The position numbers and the translations under genes are program-made. A stretch of DNA of 6,618 nt from Nitrospirota bacterium (lineage in GTDB: Bacteria; Nitrospirota; JAOUDF01): the NCBI GenBank assembly GCA_029859385.1, contig JAOUDF010000141.1:1-6618 (forward strand), given 5' to 3'. This document shows positions 1 to 6,618 of the stretch, piece after piece. The notes under the pieces were generated by a model, which worked only from the letters and a program-made list of their open reading frames with translations, searched no databases and was not told the origin of the DNA. Positions within the stretch are counted from its first letter, which is position 1. Every line of letters starts with the position of its first letter.

Positions 1-253
1 GATGTCGCGCCGCCCCCGCTCCTCCAGCAACTCAAGGACACGACTGAACAATACCTTGTGCGCCCCGGTATGCACCGAGAGGGATATGGCATCCACATTG
101 TTCTCAATAGCCGCCTCCACAATCTCGTCAGGACTTCGGTGCAGCCCTGGACTCACCACGTCGATCCCGGCATTCGACAGGGCCTCGGCAACAACTTTTA
201 CGCCGCGGTCGTGGCCGTCAAGACCGACCTTGCCTACCAGTACTCTTATTTTC

Positions 254-261
<8 letters not shown>
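1..261 (-). CDS. icmB: B12-binding small subunit of acyl-CoA mutase (IcmB-like; usually annotated methylmalonyl-CoA mutase C-terminal domain), 3' end cut by window edge
   Basis: Cobalamin-binding subunit expected to pair with the large subunit encoded just upstream; it holds the B12 cofactor of a carbon-skeleton mutase in the cytoplasm. The first 87 residues are visible. A beta strand (IRVLVGKVG) leads into D15-G-H17-D-R-G20, the DxHxxG motif whose His replaces dimethylbenzimidazole as the lower cobalt ligand, followed by ISLSVHTGAH near residue 65, the expected SxL region. The final GG motif lies outside the window. Stand-alone subunits of this family are about 130-140 residues, so roughly 50 are missing. 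The GTG start at 259-261 overlaps the stop of the large-subunit gene by 8 nt, which suggests translational coupling. A TTG at 271-273, with an AAGGA sequence about 5 nt upstream, is an alternative start giving four more residues. The family call is firm; the assignment to isobutyryl- rather than methylmalonyl-CoA mutase comes from the partner subunit. Confidence 0.9.
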
Positions 262-1903
<1,642 letters not shown>

Positions 1904-1907
1904 TCTA

Positions 1908-1912
1908 TCCTC
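1908..1912 (-). promoter_or_regulatory. Ribosome binding site of the mutase large subunit
   Basis: GAGGA on the minus strand, 4 nt before the ATG at 1901-1903. It decides this start over the in-frame ATG at 1940-1942, which begins at the edge of the hairpin repeat. Confidence 0.6.
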
Positions 1913-1937
1913 ACAACCATATGCGCTAAACCAAGCT

Positions 1938-2006
1938 GTCACCCCGGTGAAAACCGGGGTCCAGAAATACCTGAACCTGCTAGATTCCGGCTTTCGCCGG
2001 AATGAC
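1938..2006. repeat. Paired inverted hairpin repeat (REPIN-like / dRS3-like intergenic element)
   Basis: Two 27-bp units in inverted orientation, 1938-1964 (plus strand) and 1980-2006 (minus strand), separated by a 15-bp spacer. Each unit reads GTC, an 8-bp arm, a GAAA loop, the complementary arm, then CCAG or CTAG. The arms are ACCCCGGT/ACCGGGGT at 1941-1960 and ATTCCGGC/GCCGGAAT at 1984-2003 as read on the plus strand. Three arm positions differ between the units, and each difference is matched on the opposite arm, so pairing is kept. The element fills most of the gap between the dehydrogenase and mutase genes. Its plus-strand translation contains LDSGFRRND, a peptide I recall as the usual false translation of a very common bacterial intergenic repeat. 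No run of T follows either hairpin, so an intrinsic terminator is unlikely; effects on mRNA processing or stability are possible. Confidence 0.85.
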
Positions 2007-2017
2007 GATATACGGTG

Positions 2018-3160
2018 TTATGACCTTAACAGCTCCTTCGCGATGGTGAGCCGCTGCATTTCACTGGTTCCTTCGTAGATCGTCGTTACCCGGGCATCGC
2101 GGTAGATGCGCTCCACAGGGTATTCTTCGGTGTAACCGTACCCTCCGTGGATCTGTATCGCGCGATAGGCAATCCGGTTGGCCGCCTCCGATGCGTAGAG
2201 CTTGGCCATGGAGGACTCTTTTGCGTAGCGACGTTCTTCATCCTTCAGCGTCGCCGCCCGATGGGTAAGGATGCGCGCCGCGTCGAGCTCAGTAGAACAG
2301 TCAGCCAGCATGAACTGTATCGCCTGAATATCGCTCAACGGCCGCCCAAACTGCTGGCGATTCCGGGCATAGTCAAGGGCTGCTTCATAGGCAGCTCTTC
2401 CCAACCCTACCGACTGGGCTGCAATGCTGATGCGCCCGCCATCAAGGGTCTCCATGGCGATCTTGAACCCTTCACCTTCCCGGCCAAGCAGATGCTCGTT
2501 AGGGACAAAGCAATCCTCAAGGATGATTTCAGTGGCGTCGGACCCCCGAATCCCCATTTTCTTCTCCGAGCGGCCCACACGGAACCCTTTCATTCCGTTC
2601 TCCGTGATGAAGGCGGTCAATCCCTTGTGTCCCTTCTCCCTGTCGGTCACGGCAAAGACGATGACCACTCCGGCCCGCGCCCCTTCAGACACGAAGAGCT
2701 TGTTGCCGTTCAGCACAAAGCCATCTTCCACCCGCCTGGCCTCGGTCTGGATATGCGCCGCATCACTTCCCGCAGCCGCCTCGGTCAGCGCAAAAGCCCC
2801 CAGCTTTTTGCCCGAAGTCAGGTCCATGAGGAAACGTTCTTTCTGAAAGCTGGTACCGTAGCGATTGAGGGGCCAGCAGGCCAGGGAGTTGTTAACGGCC
2901 ATCAGAGTCGAAGTGCTCCCGCAGGCGGCGGCCACCTCTTCGAGGGCAATGGCGTAGCAGAGGGTACTCATTCCGGCGCCTCCCAACCCTTGCGGCATGG
3001 AAATCCCCATGAGCCCCATCTCGGCCATCTTCAGGATGAGCCTGTCGGGAATGACGCCGGTACGGTCGATCTCGGCAGCCAGCGGAGCAATCTCCCGGCG
3101 CGCAAACTCTCGTACGCTTTCCTGGAGAAGACGTTCATCTTCTGAAAAAAGAAAGTCCAT
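2018..3160 (-). CDS. Acyl-CoA dehydrogenase, short-chain (butyryl-CoA dehydrogenase-like)
   Basis: FAD enzyme of 380 residues that oxidises an acyl-CoA to the trans-2-enoyl-CoA and passes electrons to electron-transfer flavoprotein. Visible: the N-terminal helical domain; LTEAAAGSD at 125-133 (first family signature, with Ala where Pro is usual); the middle beta domain; IQIHGGYGYTEEYPVERIYR at 335-354 (second signature); and IYEGTSE at 361-367, giving E363 as the likely catalytic base, the position used by short- and medium-chain enzymes rather than the isovaleryl/long-chain type. Length is typical. The ATG at 3158-3160 follows AAGGAG with a 5-nt spacer. An open frame continues 34 codons upstream, but those codons come from a hairpin repeat and encode no family sequence. 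Context suggests butyryl-CoA to crotonyl-CoA; isobutyryl-CoA to methacrylyl-CoA is the main alternative. Repeats flank both sides. Confidence 0.95.
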   Translation of the reverse strand: MDFLFSEDERLLQESVREFARREIAPLAAEIDRTGVIPDRLILKMAEMGLMGISMPQGLGGAGMSTLCYAIALEEVAAACGSTSTLMAVNNSLACWPLNRYGTSFQKERFLMDLTSGKKLGAFALTEAAAGSDAAHIQTEARRVEDGFVLNGNKLFVSEGARAGVVIVFAVTDREKGHKGLTAFITENGMKGFRVGRSEKKMGIRGSDATEIILEDCFVPNEHLLGREGEGFKIAMETLDGGRISIAAQSVGLGRAAYEAALDYARNRQQFGRPLSDIQAIQFMLADCSTELDAARILTHRAATLKDEERRYAKESSMAKLYASEAANRIAYRAIQIHGGYGYTEEYPVERIYRDARVTTIYEGTSEMQRLTIAKELLRS

Positions 3161-3165
3161 GTTTA

Positions 3166-3171
3166 CTCCTT
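3166..3171 (-). promoter_or_regulatory. Ribosome binding site of the acyl-CoA dehydrogenase
   Basis: AAGGAG on the minus strand, 5 nt before the ATG at 3158-3160. This strong site fixes the start and excludes the longer 414-codon reading that begins in the repeat at 3262. Confidence 0.8.
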
Positions 3172-3201
3172 CACTTGCCGGTGGGTTGCCCTGTTCTGCG
3201 C

Positions 3202-3297
3202 TCACTTCCCCCTTTGGGAAAGGGGGATTGAGGGGGATTTTATCAATAAGACCGCGCTTCAAATCCCCTCTTGCCCCCCTTTGCCAAAGGGGGGTGA
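3202..3297. repeat. Paired inverted G/C-run hairpin repeat (CCCCCTTT...AAAGGGGG family)
   Basis: Two imperfect copies in inverted orientation: 3202-3240 on the plus strand (39 bp) and 3261-3297 on the minus strand (37 bp), with a 20-bp spacer. Each reads TCA, a C-run plus TTT, a GGG or GGC loop, AAA plus a G-run, then a tail ending GGGGATTT. Stems are 8 bp at 3208-3226 and 9 bp at 3274-3294. The element lies between the 3-hydroxybutyryl-CoA dehydrogenase stop and the acyl-CoA dehydrogenase ribosome site, in a 154-bp gap. No T-run follows either hairpin. I recall this family as widespread intergenic DNA in many bacteria, often mistranslated as peptides such as NPPFPKGE, which is seen here. Confidence 0.85.
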
Positions 3298-3314
3298 TTA
3301 GTATAAATTCTTAC

Positions 3315-4163
3315 TCAGTAGTCATACACCCCATGCCCTACTTTTTTGCCGAGCCAACCCGCCTCGACATATTTTCTCAGCAGCGGACAGGGGCGGTATT
3401 TGTCCTCGCCCATCTCCCGGTGCAGGACTTCGAGGATATAGAGTACCGTGTCCAGCCCTATAAGATCGGCCAGGGCCAGCGGCCCCATGGGCTCGTTGGT
3501 GCCCAGCGTAATCGCCGTGTCGATATCCTCCGCCGAGGCAACCCCCTCCATCAGCGCGAAGAAGGCCTCGTTGATCATCGGCATGATGATCCGGTTTACA
3601 ATAAAACCGGGACGGTCTTCCGACGCAACCGGTGTCTTTCCCAGCCGCTTGGCAAAATTCCAGACCTTCTGGAACGTCTCTTCGCTGGTCTTGAGCCCGC
3701 GTATTACCTCAACCAGCGACATGACCGGCGCAGGGTTCATGAAGTGCATGCCGATAAACTGTTCGGGATGGGTTGTTGCAGCGGCCATGGCGGTGATAGA
3801 GATGGAGGAGGTGTTGCTGGCGATGATCGTCTCCGGCACGCAGATGGCCGCGACGTAGTGGAATATCTGGGTCTTGATCTTGAGGTCTTCGGGGACGGCC
3901 TCGACAATCAGGTCGCAGTCGGCCACGCTGCCAAGGTCGGTCTTACCTTCGATCAGGCCCCGGACCCGCTCCATCTCCTCGGCGGAAAGCTTGCCTTTCT
4001 GCACCGCCTTTTCAAGACCGTGCTTGATTCGGGAAAGCCCTACCGCCACCTGTATGTCGTCCCGGTCGATGAGGATCGTGTTAAAACCGGCCGTCGCCAT
4101 TACCTGGGCAATGCCGCTCCCCATGGTTCCCGCACCGATCACTCCGACGCACTTTATGTCCAT
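3315..4163 (-). CDS. hbd: 3-hydroxybutyryl-CoA dehydrogenase
   Basis: 282-residue single-domain-pair 3-hydroxyacyl-CoA dehydrogenase that interconverts (S)-3-hydroxybutyryl-CoA and acetoacetyl-CoA with NAD(H). The N-terminal Rossmann domain has GAGTMG at 10-15, and an acidic residue (D33) ends the second strand, which favours NAD over NADP. Catalytic residues fall at expected places: NTSS at 117-120, H140 in GMHFMNPAP, E152 and N190 in GFIVNR. The C-terminal helical domain ends with the typical GWLGKKVGHGVYDY. Length equals clostridial Hbd, and there is no fused enoyl-CoA hydratase as in FadB/FadJ. It starts at the ATG at 4161-4163, 9 nt after the thiolase stop, with a strong AGGAGG. In this cluster it supplies the step before thiolysis. 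The function call is firm; the direction is inferred to be oxidative. Confidence 0.96.
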   Translation of the reverse strand: MDIKCVGVIGAGTMGSGIAQVMATAGFNTILIDRDDIQVAVGLSRIKHGLEKAVQKGKLSAEEMERVRGLIEGKTDLGSVADCDLIVEAVPEDLKIKTQIFHYVAAICVPETIIASNTSSISITAMAAATTHPEQFIGMHFMNPAPVMSLVEVIRGLKTSEETFQKVWNFAKRLGKTPVASEDRPGFIVNRIIMPMINEAFFALMEGVASAEDIDTAITLGTNEPMGPLALADLIGLDTVLYILEVLHREMGEDKYRPCPLLRKYVEAGWLGKKVGHGVYDY

Positions 4164-4168
4164 TGCCC

Positions 4169-4174
4169 CCTCCT
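4169..4174 (-). promoter_or_regulatory. Ribosome binding site of 3-hydroxybutyryl-CoA dehydrogenase, overlapping the thiolase stop codon
   Basis: AGGAGG on the minus strand, 5 nt before the ATG at 4161-4163. Its first two bases are the last two of the thiolase TAG stop (4173-4175), so a ribosome ending thiolase synthesis sits on the next gene's initiation site. This is a layout consistent with coupled translation. Confidence 0.75.
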
Positions 4175-5330
4175 AGAGCCTCTCTAGAACAACCGCCATC
4201 CCTTCGCCGCCCCCGATACAGAGGGCTGCTATACCGTATTTCCCGTTCTTCTCATGAAGCGAGTGGACCAGTGTAACCAGCAGCCTCGCCCCTGTCGCGC
4301 CTATGGGATGACCGATGGCCACGGCGCCGCCGTTCACATTTACCCTGGCGGGGTCGATCTTCAATTCCCGAATAGCACCCAGGGCAACCACAGCAAAGGC
4401 CTCGTTGATCTCGAAGAGATCGATGTCAGCCGGATCAAGAGCCGTCTTTTCCAGTGCCCCGCGAATCGCCATGGCCGGAGTAAAACCAAAGCGCATCGGC
4501 TCAACCCCTGCCGTCGCATAGCCTACGACACGAGCCAAAGGCTTGCCCCCTTTTCCCGAGTTGCAGAATTCGTCGGAAGCCAGCACCAGCGCTGCGGCGC
4601 CGTCGGAAATGGCGGAGGAATTGGCGGCCGTAATGCTGCCGTCTTCCCTGAACGCCGGTTTCAGCCGTCGCATCTTTTCCTGATTGAAGCGGTCAAGACA
4701 TTCGTCGGCAGCGATGTTTCCGCAGGGCGTCACTTCATGGGAGAATGCACCCCGCTCCCATGCCGCCTTCGCCCGCATGAACGATTCGATGGCGTAATCA
4801 TCCTGCTCGTCCCGGGAGATGCCGTAATGGTCGGCCACTGCCTCCGCGCCCACTCCCATAGATATCTGCTGGTACGCATCCACAAGGCCATCCTTCATCA
4901 TGGCGTCGATGATCTCCGCGTTCCCCAGCCGGTAGCCGCTGCGGGCGCGGTCGAGAAGATACGGGGCCCGGCTCATGCTCTCCATCCCTCCGGCAATCAC
5001 CAGATCGGCATCGCCTGCGATGATGGATGCTGCCCCCAGAGCAACGGCCTTCATTCCCGAGCCGCATACCTTGTTAACGGTGGTAGCGCCGGTTTCAACC
5101 GGGATACTCGCGCCCAATGCAGCCTGCCTCGCCGGGGCCTGCCCCAGGCCGGCCTGGATGACATTGCCCATGATTACCTCGTCTACTGCGGATGGATCGA
5201 CAGCGGCCTGACCAAGCGCCCCTTTTATCGCCGCGCTTCCAAGGGCCGGTGCCGACATCTCCCTGAATCCGCCAAGAAACGAAGCGTTCACCGTCCGTGC
5301 CGCACCCAGTATGTAGACCTGTCGTCCCAT
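4173..5330 (-). CDS. Thiolase, acetyl-CoA C-acetyltransferase type
   Basis: 385-residue thiolase: cleaves acetoacetyl-CoA with CoA to two acetyl-CoA, or the reverse condensation. The N-terminal half carries the nucleophile C89 in NKVCGSGMKA, the same residue number as in Zoogloea biosynthetic thiolase. The C-terminal half has NEAF at 309-312, H341 in NGGAVAIGHPIGATGAR and the second catalytic cysteine C371 in ALCIGGGEGMA. The GGMESMSRAPYLL stretch near 115-127 is typical of this class. Length (about 390 usual) and all four active-site elements are complete. The ATG at 5328-5330 begins 3 nt after the fixX stop; only a weak GGA precedes it, so coupling to fixX translation is likely. Motifs cannot separate acetoacetyl-CoA thiolase from a broader 3-ketoacyl-CoA thiolase; the neighbouring 3-hydroxybutyryl-CoA dehydrogenase favours the C4 substrate. 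Confidence 0.95.
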   Translation of the reverse strand: MGRQVYILGAARTVNASFLGGFREMSAPALGSAAIKGALGQAAVDPSAVDEVIMGNVIQAGLGQAPARQAALGASIPVETGATTVNKVCGSGMKAVALGAASIIAGDADLVIAGGMESMSRAPYLLDRARSGYRLGNAEIIDAMMKDGLVDAYQQISMGVGAEAVADHYGISRDEQDDYAIESFMRAKAAWERGAFSHEVTPCGNIAADECLDRFNQEKMRRLKPAFREDGSITAANSSAISDGAAALVLASDEFCNSGKGGKPLARVVGYATAGVEPMRFGFTPAMAIRGALEKTALDPADIDLFEINEAFAVVALGAIRELKIDPARVNVNGGAVAIGHPIGATGARLLVTLVHSLHEKNGKYGIAALCIGGGEGMAVVLERL

Positions 5331-5333
5331 CTT

Positions 5334-5636
5334 CTATCCAAACCGGTAACAGACGCCGAAACCGCCCTTGGGATTGATCCAGTCAATAGCCTCGCGGGTG
5401 CAGGAGATGCGGCAGGTGCCACACTCGAGACACCCTTCGAAGCCGACCACGATAAGACCATCATCACCTTCAGTATAAACTTCAGCCGGACAGACATTCA
5501 GGCAGACCCGCTCGGAGCACTCCTTGCAGACCTCCTGGTTCACCCGCAGGTGGTTTTCCGTATCGGGCTTGAAGCTGGTGCGAAAGAGCTTGTCGCGCAA
5601 GCCCAGTTGTTCCGCATTCTTCAGGTATTCTTTCAT
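5334..5636 (-). CDS. fixX: FixX ferredoxin-like protein (ETF-quinone oxidoreductase partner)
   Basis: 100-residue ferredoxin-like protein, partner of FixC. It accepts or passes electrons between FixC and ferredoxin or the quinone pool. Cysteines form two groups: C37-x2-C40-x4-C45-x3-C49-P and C69-x2-C72-x2-C75-x3-C79. The second is a standard [4Fe-4S] motif (CLECGTCRISC); the first is similar, so up to two clusters could be bound. The C-terminal GGFGVCYRFG is a FixX hallmark; C96 in it is an extra cysteine. The length is normal for FixX. Start chosen: ATG at 5634-5636, one base after the fixC stop (TGACATG), with GAAAGG 9 nt upstream. A TTG three codons earlier (5643-5645) is less likely. Placement between fixC and a thiolase points to fatty-acyl oxidation rather than a nitrogen-fixation role. 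Confidence 0.93.
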   Translation of the reverse strand: MKEYLKNAEQLGLRDKLFRTSFKPDTENHLRVNQEVCKECSERVCLNVCPAEVYTEGDDGLIVVGFEGCLECGTCRISCTREAIDWINPKGGFGVCYRFG

Positions 5637-5637
5637 G

Positions 5638-6618
5638 TCACACAACCTTTCTTACCGCACCGAAGCCATCTTTTATGAGCCGCCACGGCGACACCTCGGC
5701 CTTGAACTGCTCCCAGGCCTGGTGGATATTCTCTTCCTTCGAGAGGTCGGTATGGGTGAAATACTGCCGGGCGAGCTTCAGCAGGGCCTCGGGATAGGTG
5801 CTGAAAAAGGCGTCGTTCTTGAGCACCTCGTGCACCCTGTGGTATCGCTTGAGGTCCTTGAGGACAAAGCTTGCATCCAGCTTGGCGCGGTAGCGGGCAA
5901 AGGCCCCGGCAGAGAAATCGCCGCTCTGTTTCGCCTCGATGACCGTCTCCGCAGCGGCAACGCCGGAGGCCATTGCCAGGTTGGAACCTTCCCGGTGAAT
6001 GGAGGTATTAACGAAGCCGGCCGTATCTCCAACGAGGATAAACCCTGCCCTGGTCAGTTCGGGCATATGGTCGAACCCGGTTTCGGGGATCATGTGGGCC
6101 GACAGCTCTTCCAGCTTCGTACCGCGCAGCAGGGCTCGAATCGATGAGTGTTGCTTGAACTCCTCCAGCAGGTCCGACGCCCTGGCGTTGATGCGCCCGG
6201 CAGCGTCGATGGGACAGCCGATGCCCACCGATAGAGAGTCGCGATTGGTGTAAATAAAGGCAGAGGCGGGAATCCCCCGGGCCATGTTCCCGAAGAACTC
6301 CATGGCCACCCCTTCGTTTTCCGCAATGCCAAAACGGTCCTCGATAATTTCAGCGGGAAGGCTCAACACCTCTTTGGCGGCCGTGACCATCTGCCCCGGT
6401 GTCGGCTTGCGCTTGAGTCCGGCCTTTTCGGCAACCAGGGAATTGGCCCCTTCGGCGCAGATGACGGCATCGGCCAGTAGATCGCCACCCTCCCGGCGCA
6501 CCTTCACCCCCACCACTTTGTCGCCCTCCCAGATGAGGTCATCCACCACACTCTCAGGGATGATCATGGCACCGGCCTCTTCGGCCTTTGACGCAAACCA
6601 CTGGTCGAACCTGGCGCG
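5638..6618 (-). CDS. fixC: FixC, FAD-dependent ETF-quinone oxidoreductase family protein (N-terminus outside window)
   Basis: C-terminal 326 residues of a FixC/ETF-QO flavoprotein, usually about 430 long, so roughly 100 residues with the FAD-binding GxGxxG are cut off at the right edge. The frame stays open to base 6618 (RARFDQWFASKAEEAGA before the first internal Met), so the Met at 6565-6567 is not the start. Visible: VICAEGANS at 52-60 of the fragment, equivalent to the DGxNS FAD motif; ILVGDTAGFVN at 194-204, the second FAD contact; then HREGSNLAMASGVAAAETV at 208-226, typical of FixC. FixC takes electrons from an electron-transfer flavoprotein (FixAB/EtfAB) and passes them with FixX to quinone, or takes part in flavin-based bifurcation. 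No etf gene is in the window; it would be expected upstream. The fixX start follows the TGA stop by one base. Confidence 0.94.
   Translation of the reverse strand, partial: RARFDQWFASKAEEAGAMIIPESVVDDLIWEGDKVVGVKVRREGGDLLADAVICAEGANSLVAEKAGLKRKPTPGQMVTAAKEVLSLPAEIIEDRFGIAENEGVAMEFFGNMARGIPASAFIYTNRDSLSVGIGCPIDAAGRINARASDLLEEFKQHSSIRALLRGTKLEELSAHMIPETGFDHMPELTRAGFILVGDTAGFVNTSIHREGSNLAMASGVAAAETVIEAKQSGDFSAGAFARYRAKLDASFVLKDLKRYHRVHEVLKNDAFFSTYPEALLKLARQYFTHTDLSKEENIHQAWEQFKAEVSPWRLIKDGFGAVRKVV

Noticed and set aside
1938..2006. Hairpins in the gaps at 1938-2006 and 3202-3297 as intrinsic terminators
   Set aside because: Strong stems are present, but no T-run follows on the transcribed strand, and genes of the same pathway continue in the same direction.
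3202..3297. CRISPR array
   Set aside because: Only two copies, in inverted and not direct orientation, with a single 20-bp spacer and no cas gene nearby.
3300..3305. TATACT on the minus strand, a possible -10 box for an internal promoter before the acyl-CoA dehydrogenase
   Set aside because: No TTGACA-like hexamer is found about 17 bp upstream (the hexamer there reads TGTATG), so the match is likely chance in an AT-rich patch after the upstream stop codon.
2147..4187. Plus-strand open frames of 332 and 396 codons (2147-3145 and 2997-4187)
   Set aside because: They run antisense to the acyl-CoA dehydrogenase and 3-hydroxybutyryl-CoA dehydrogenase genes and through the hairpin repeat; the opposite strand has full catalytic motifs and ribosome sites, while these frames have neither.
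4254..5678. 474-codon plus-strand open frame, the second longest frame in the window
   Set aside because: Antisense of thiolase, fixX and the end of fixC. Length is explained by GC-rich codon structure; no domain or ribosome site is visible.

Overview
The window is a single co-oriented gene block. Every gene lies on the minus strand, so transcription runs from high to low coordinates. The content fits a GC-rich anaerobic or facultative bacterium that breaks down short-chain fatty acids through CoA esters. A Geobacter/Desulfuromonadales-like deltaproteobacterium is my best guess. It rests on the combination of fixCX, beta-oxidation genes and a two-subunit B12 mutase, and on two intergenic palindrome families I recall from such genomes; the window alone does not prove it.

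Layout in transcription order: the C-terminal three quarters of a FixC-type flavoprotein (6618-5638, 5' end outside the window); fixX ferredoxin-like protein (5636-5334); thiolase / acetyl-CoA acetyltransferase (5330-4173); 3-hydroxybutyryl-CoA dehydrogenase (4163-3315); a 154-bp gap with an inverted pair of CCCCCTTT/AAAGGGGG hairpins; a short-chain acyl-CoA dehydrogenase (3160-2018); a 114-bp gap with a second, unrelated inverted pair of hairpins; the large subunit of an adenosylcobalamin-dependent acyl-CoA mutase (1903-254); and the start of its separate B12-binding subunit (261-1, running off the left edge). The first four genes are tightly packed (gaps of 1, 3 and 9 nt), and the two mutase genes overlap by 8 nt. 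The two gaps are the only non-coding DNA apart from those short spacers, and there is no gene-free stretch over 300 bp.

The genes read as one pathway. The mutase resembles methylmalonyl-CoA mutase, but at the two positions that set substrate choice it carries Phe and Gln (F83, Q201), where methylmalonyl-CoA mutase has Tyr89 and Arg207. That is the isobutyryl-CoA mutase pattern. Isobutyryl-CoA would be isomerised to butyryl-CoA, oxidised to crotonyl-CoA by the acyl-CoA dehydrogenase, hydrated by an enoyl-CoA hydratase not present here, oxidised by the 3-hydroxybutyryl-CoA dehydrogenase and cleaved by the thiolase to two acetyl-CoA. FixC and FixX would carry electrons from an electron-transfer flavoprotein (not in the window) to quinone or ferredoxin. 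The reverse, synthetic direction is chemically possible for several steps. The catabolic reading is preferred because of the acyl-CoA dehydrogenase and FixCX.

The most interesting points are the mutase re-assignment, its linkage to a nearly complete butyrate module, and the bracketing of the dehydrogenase gene by two different paired-hairpin repeats, one of which shows compensatory base changes between its copies.
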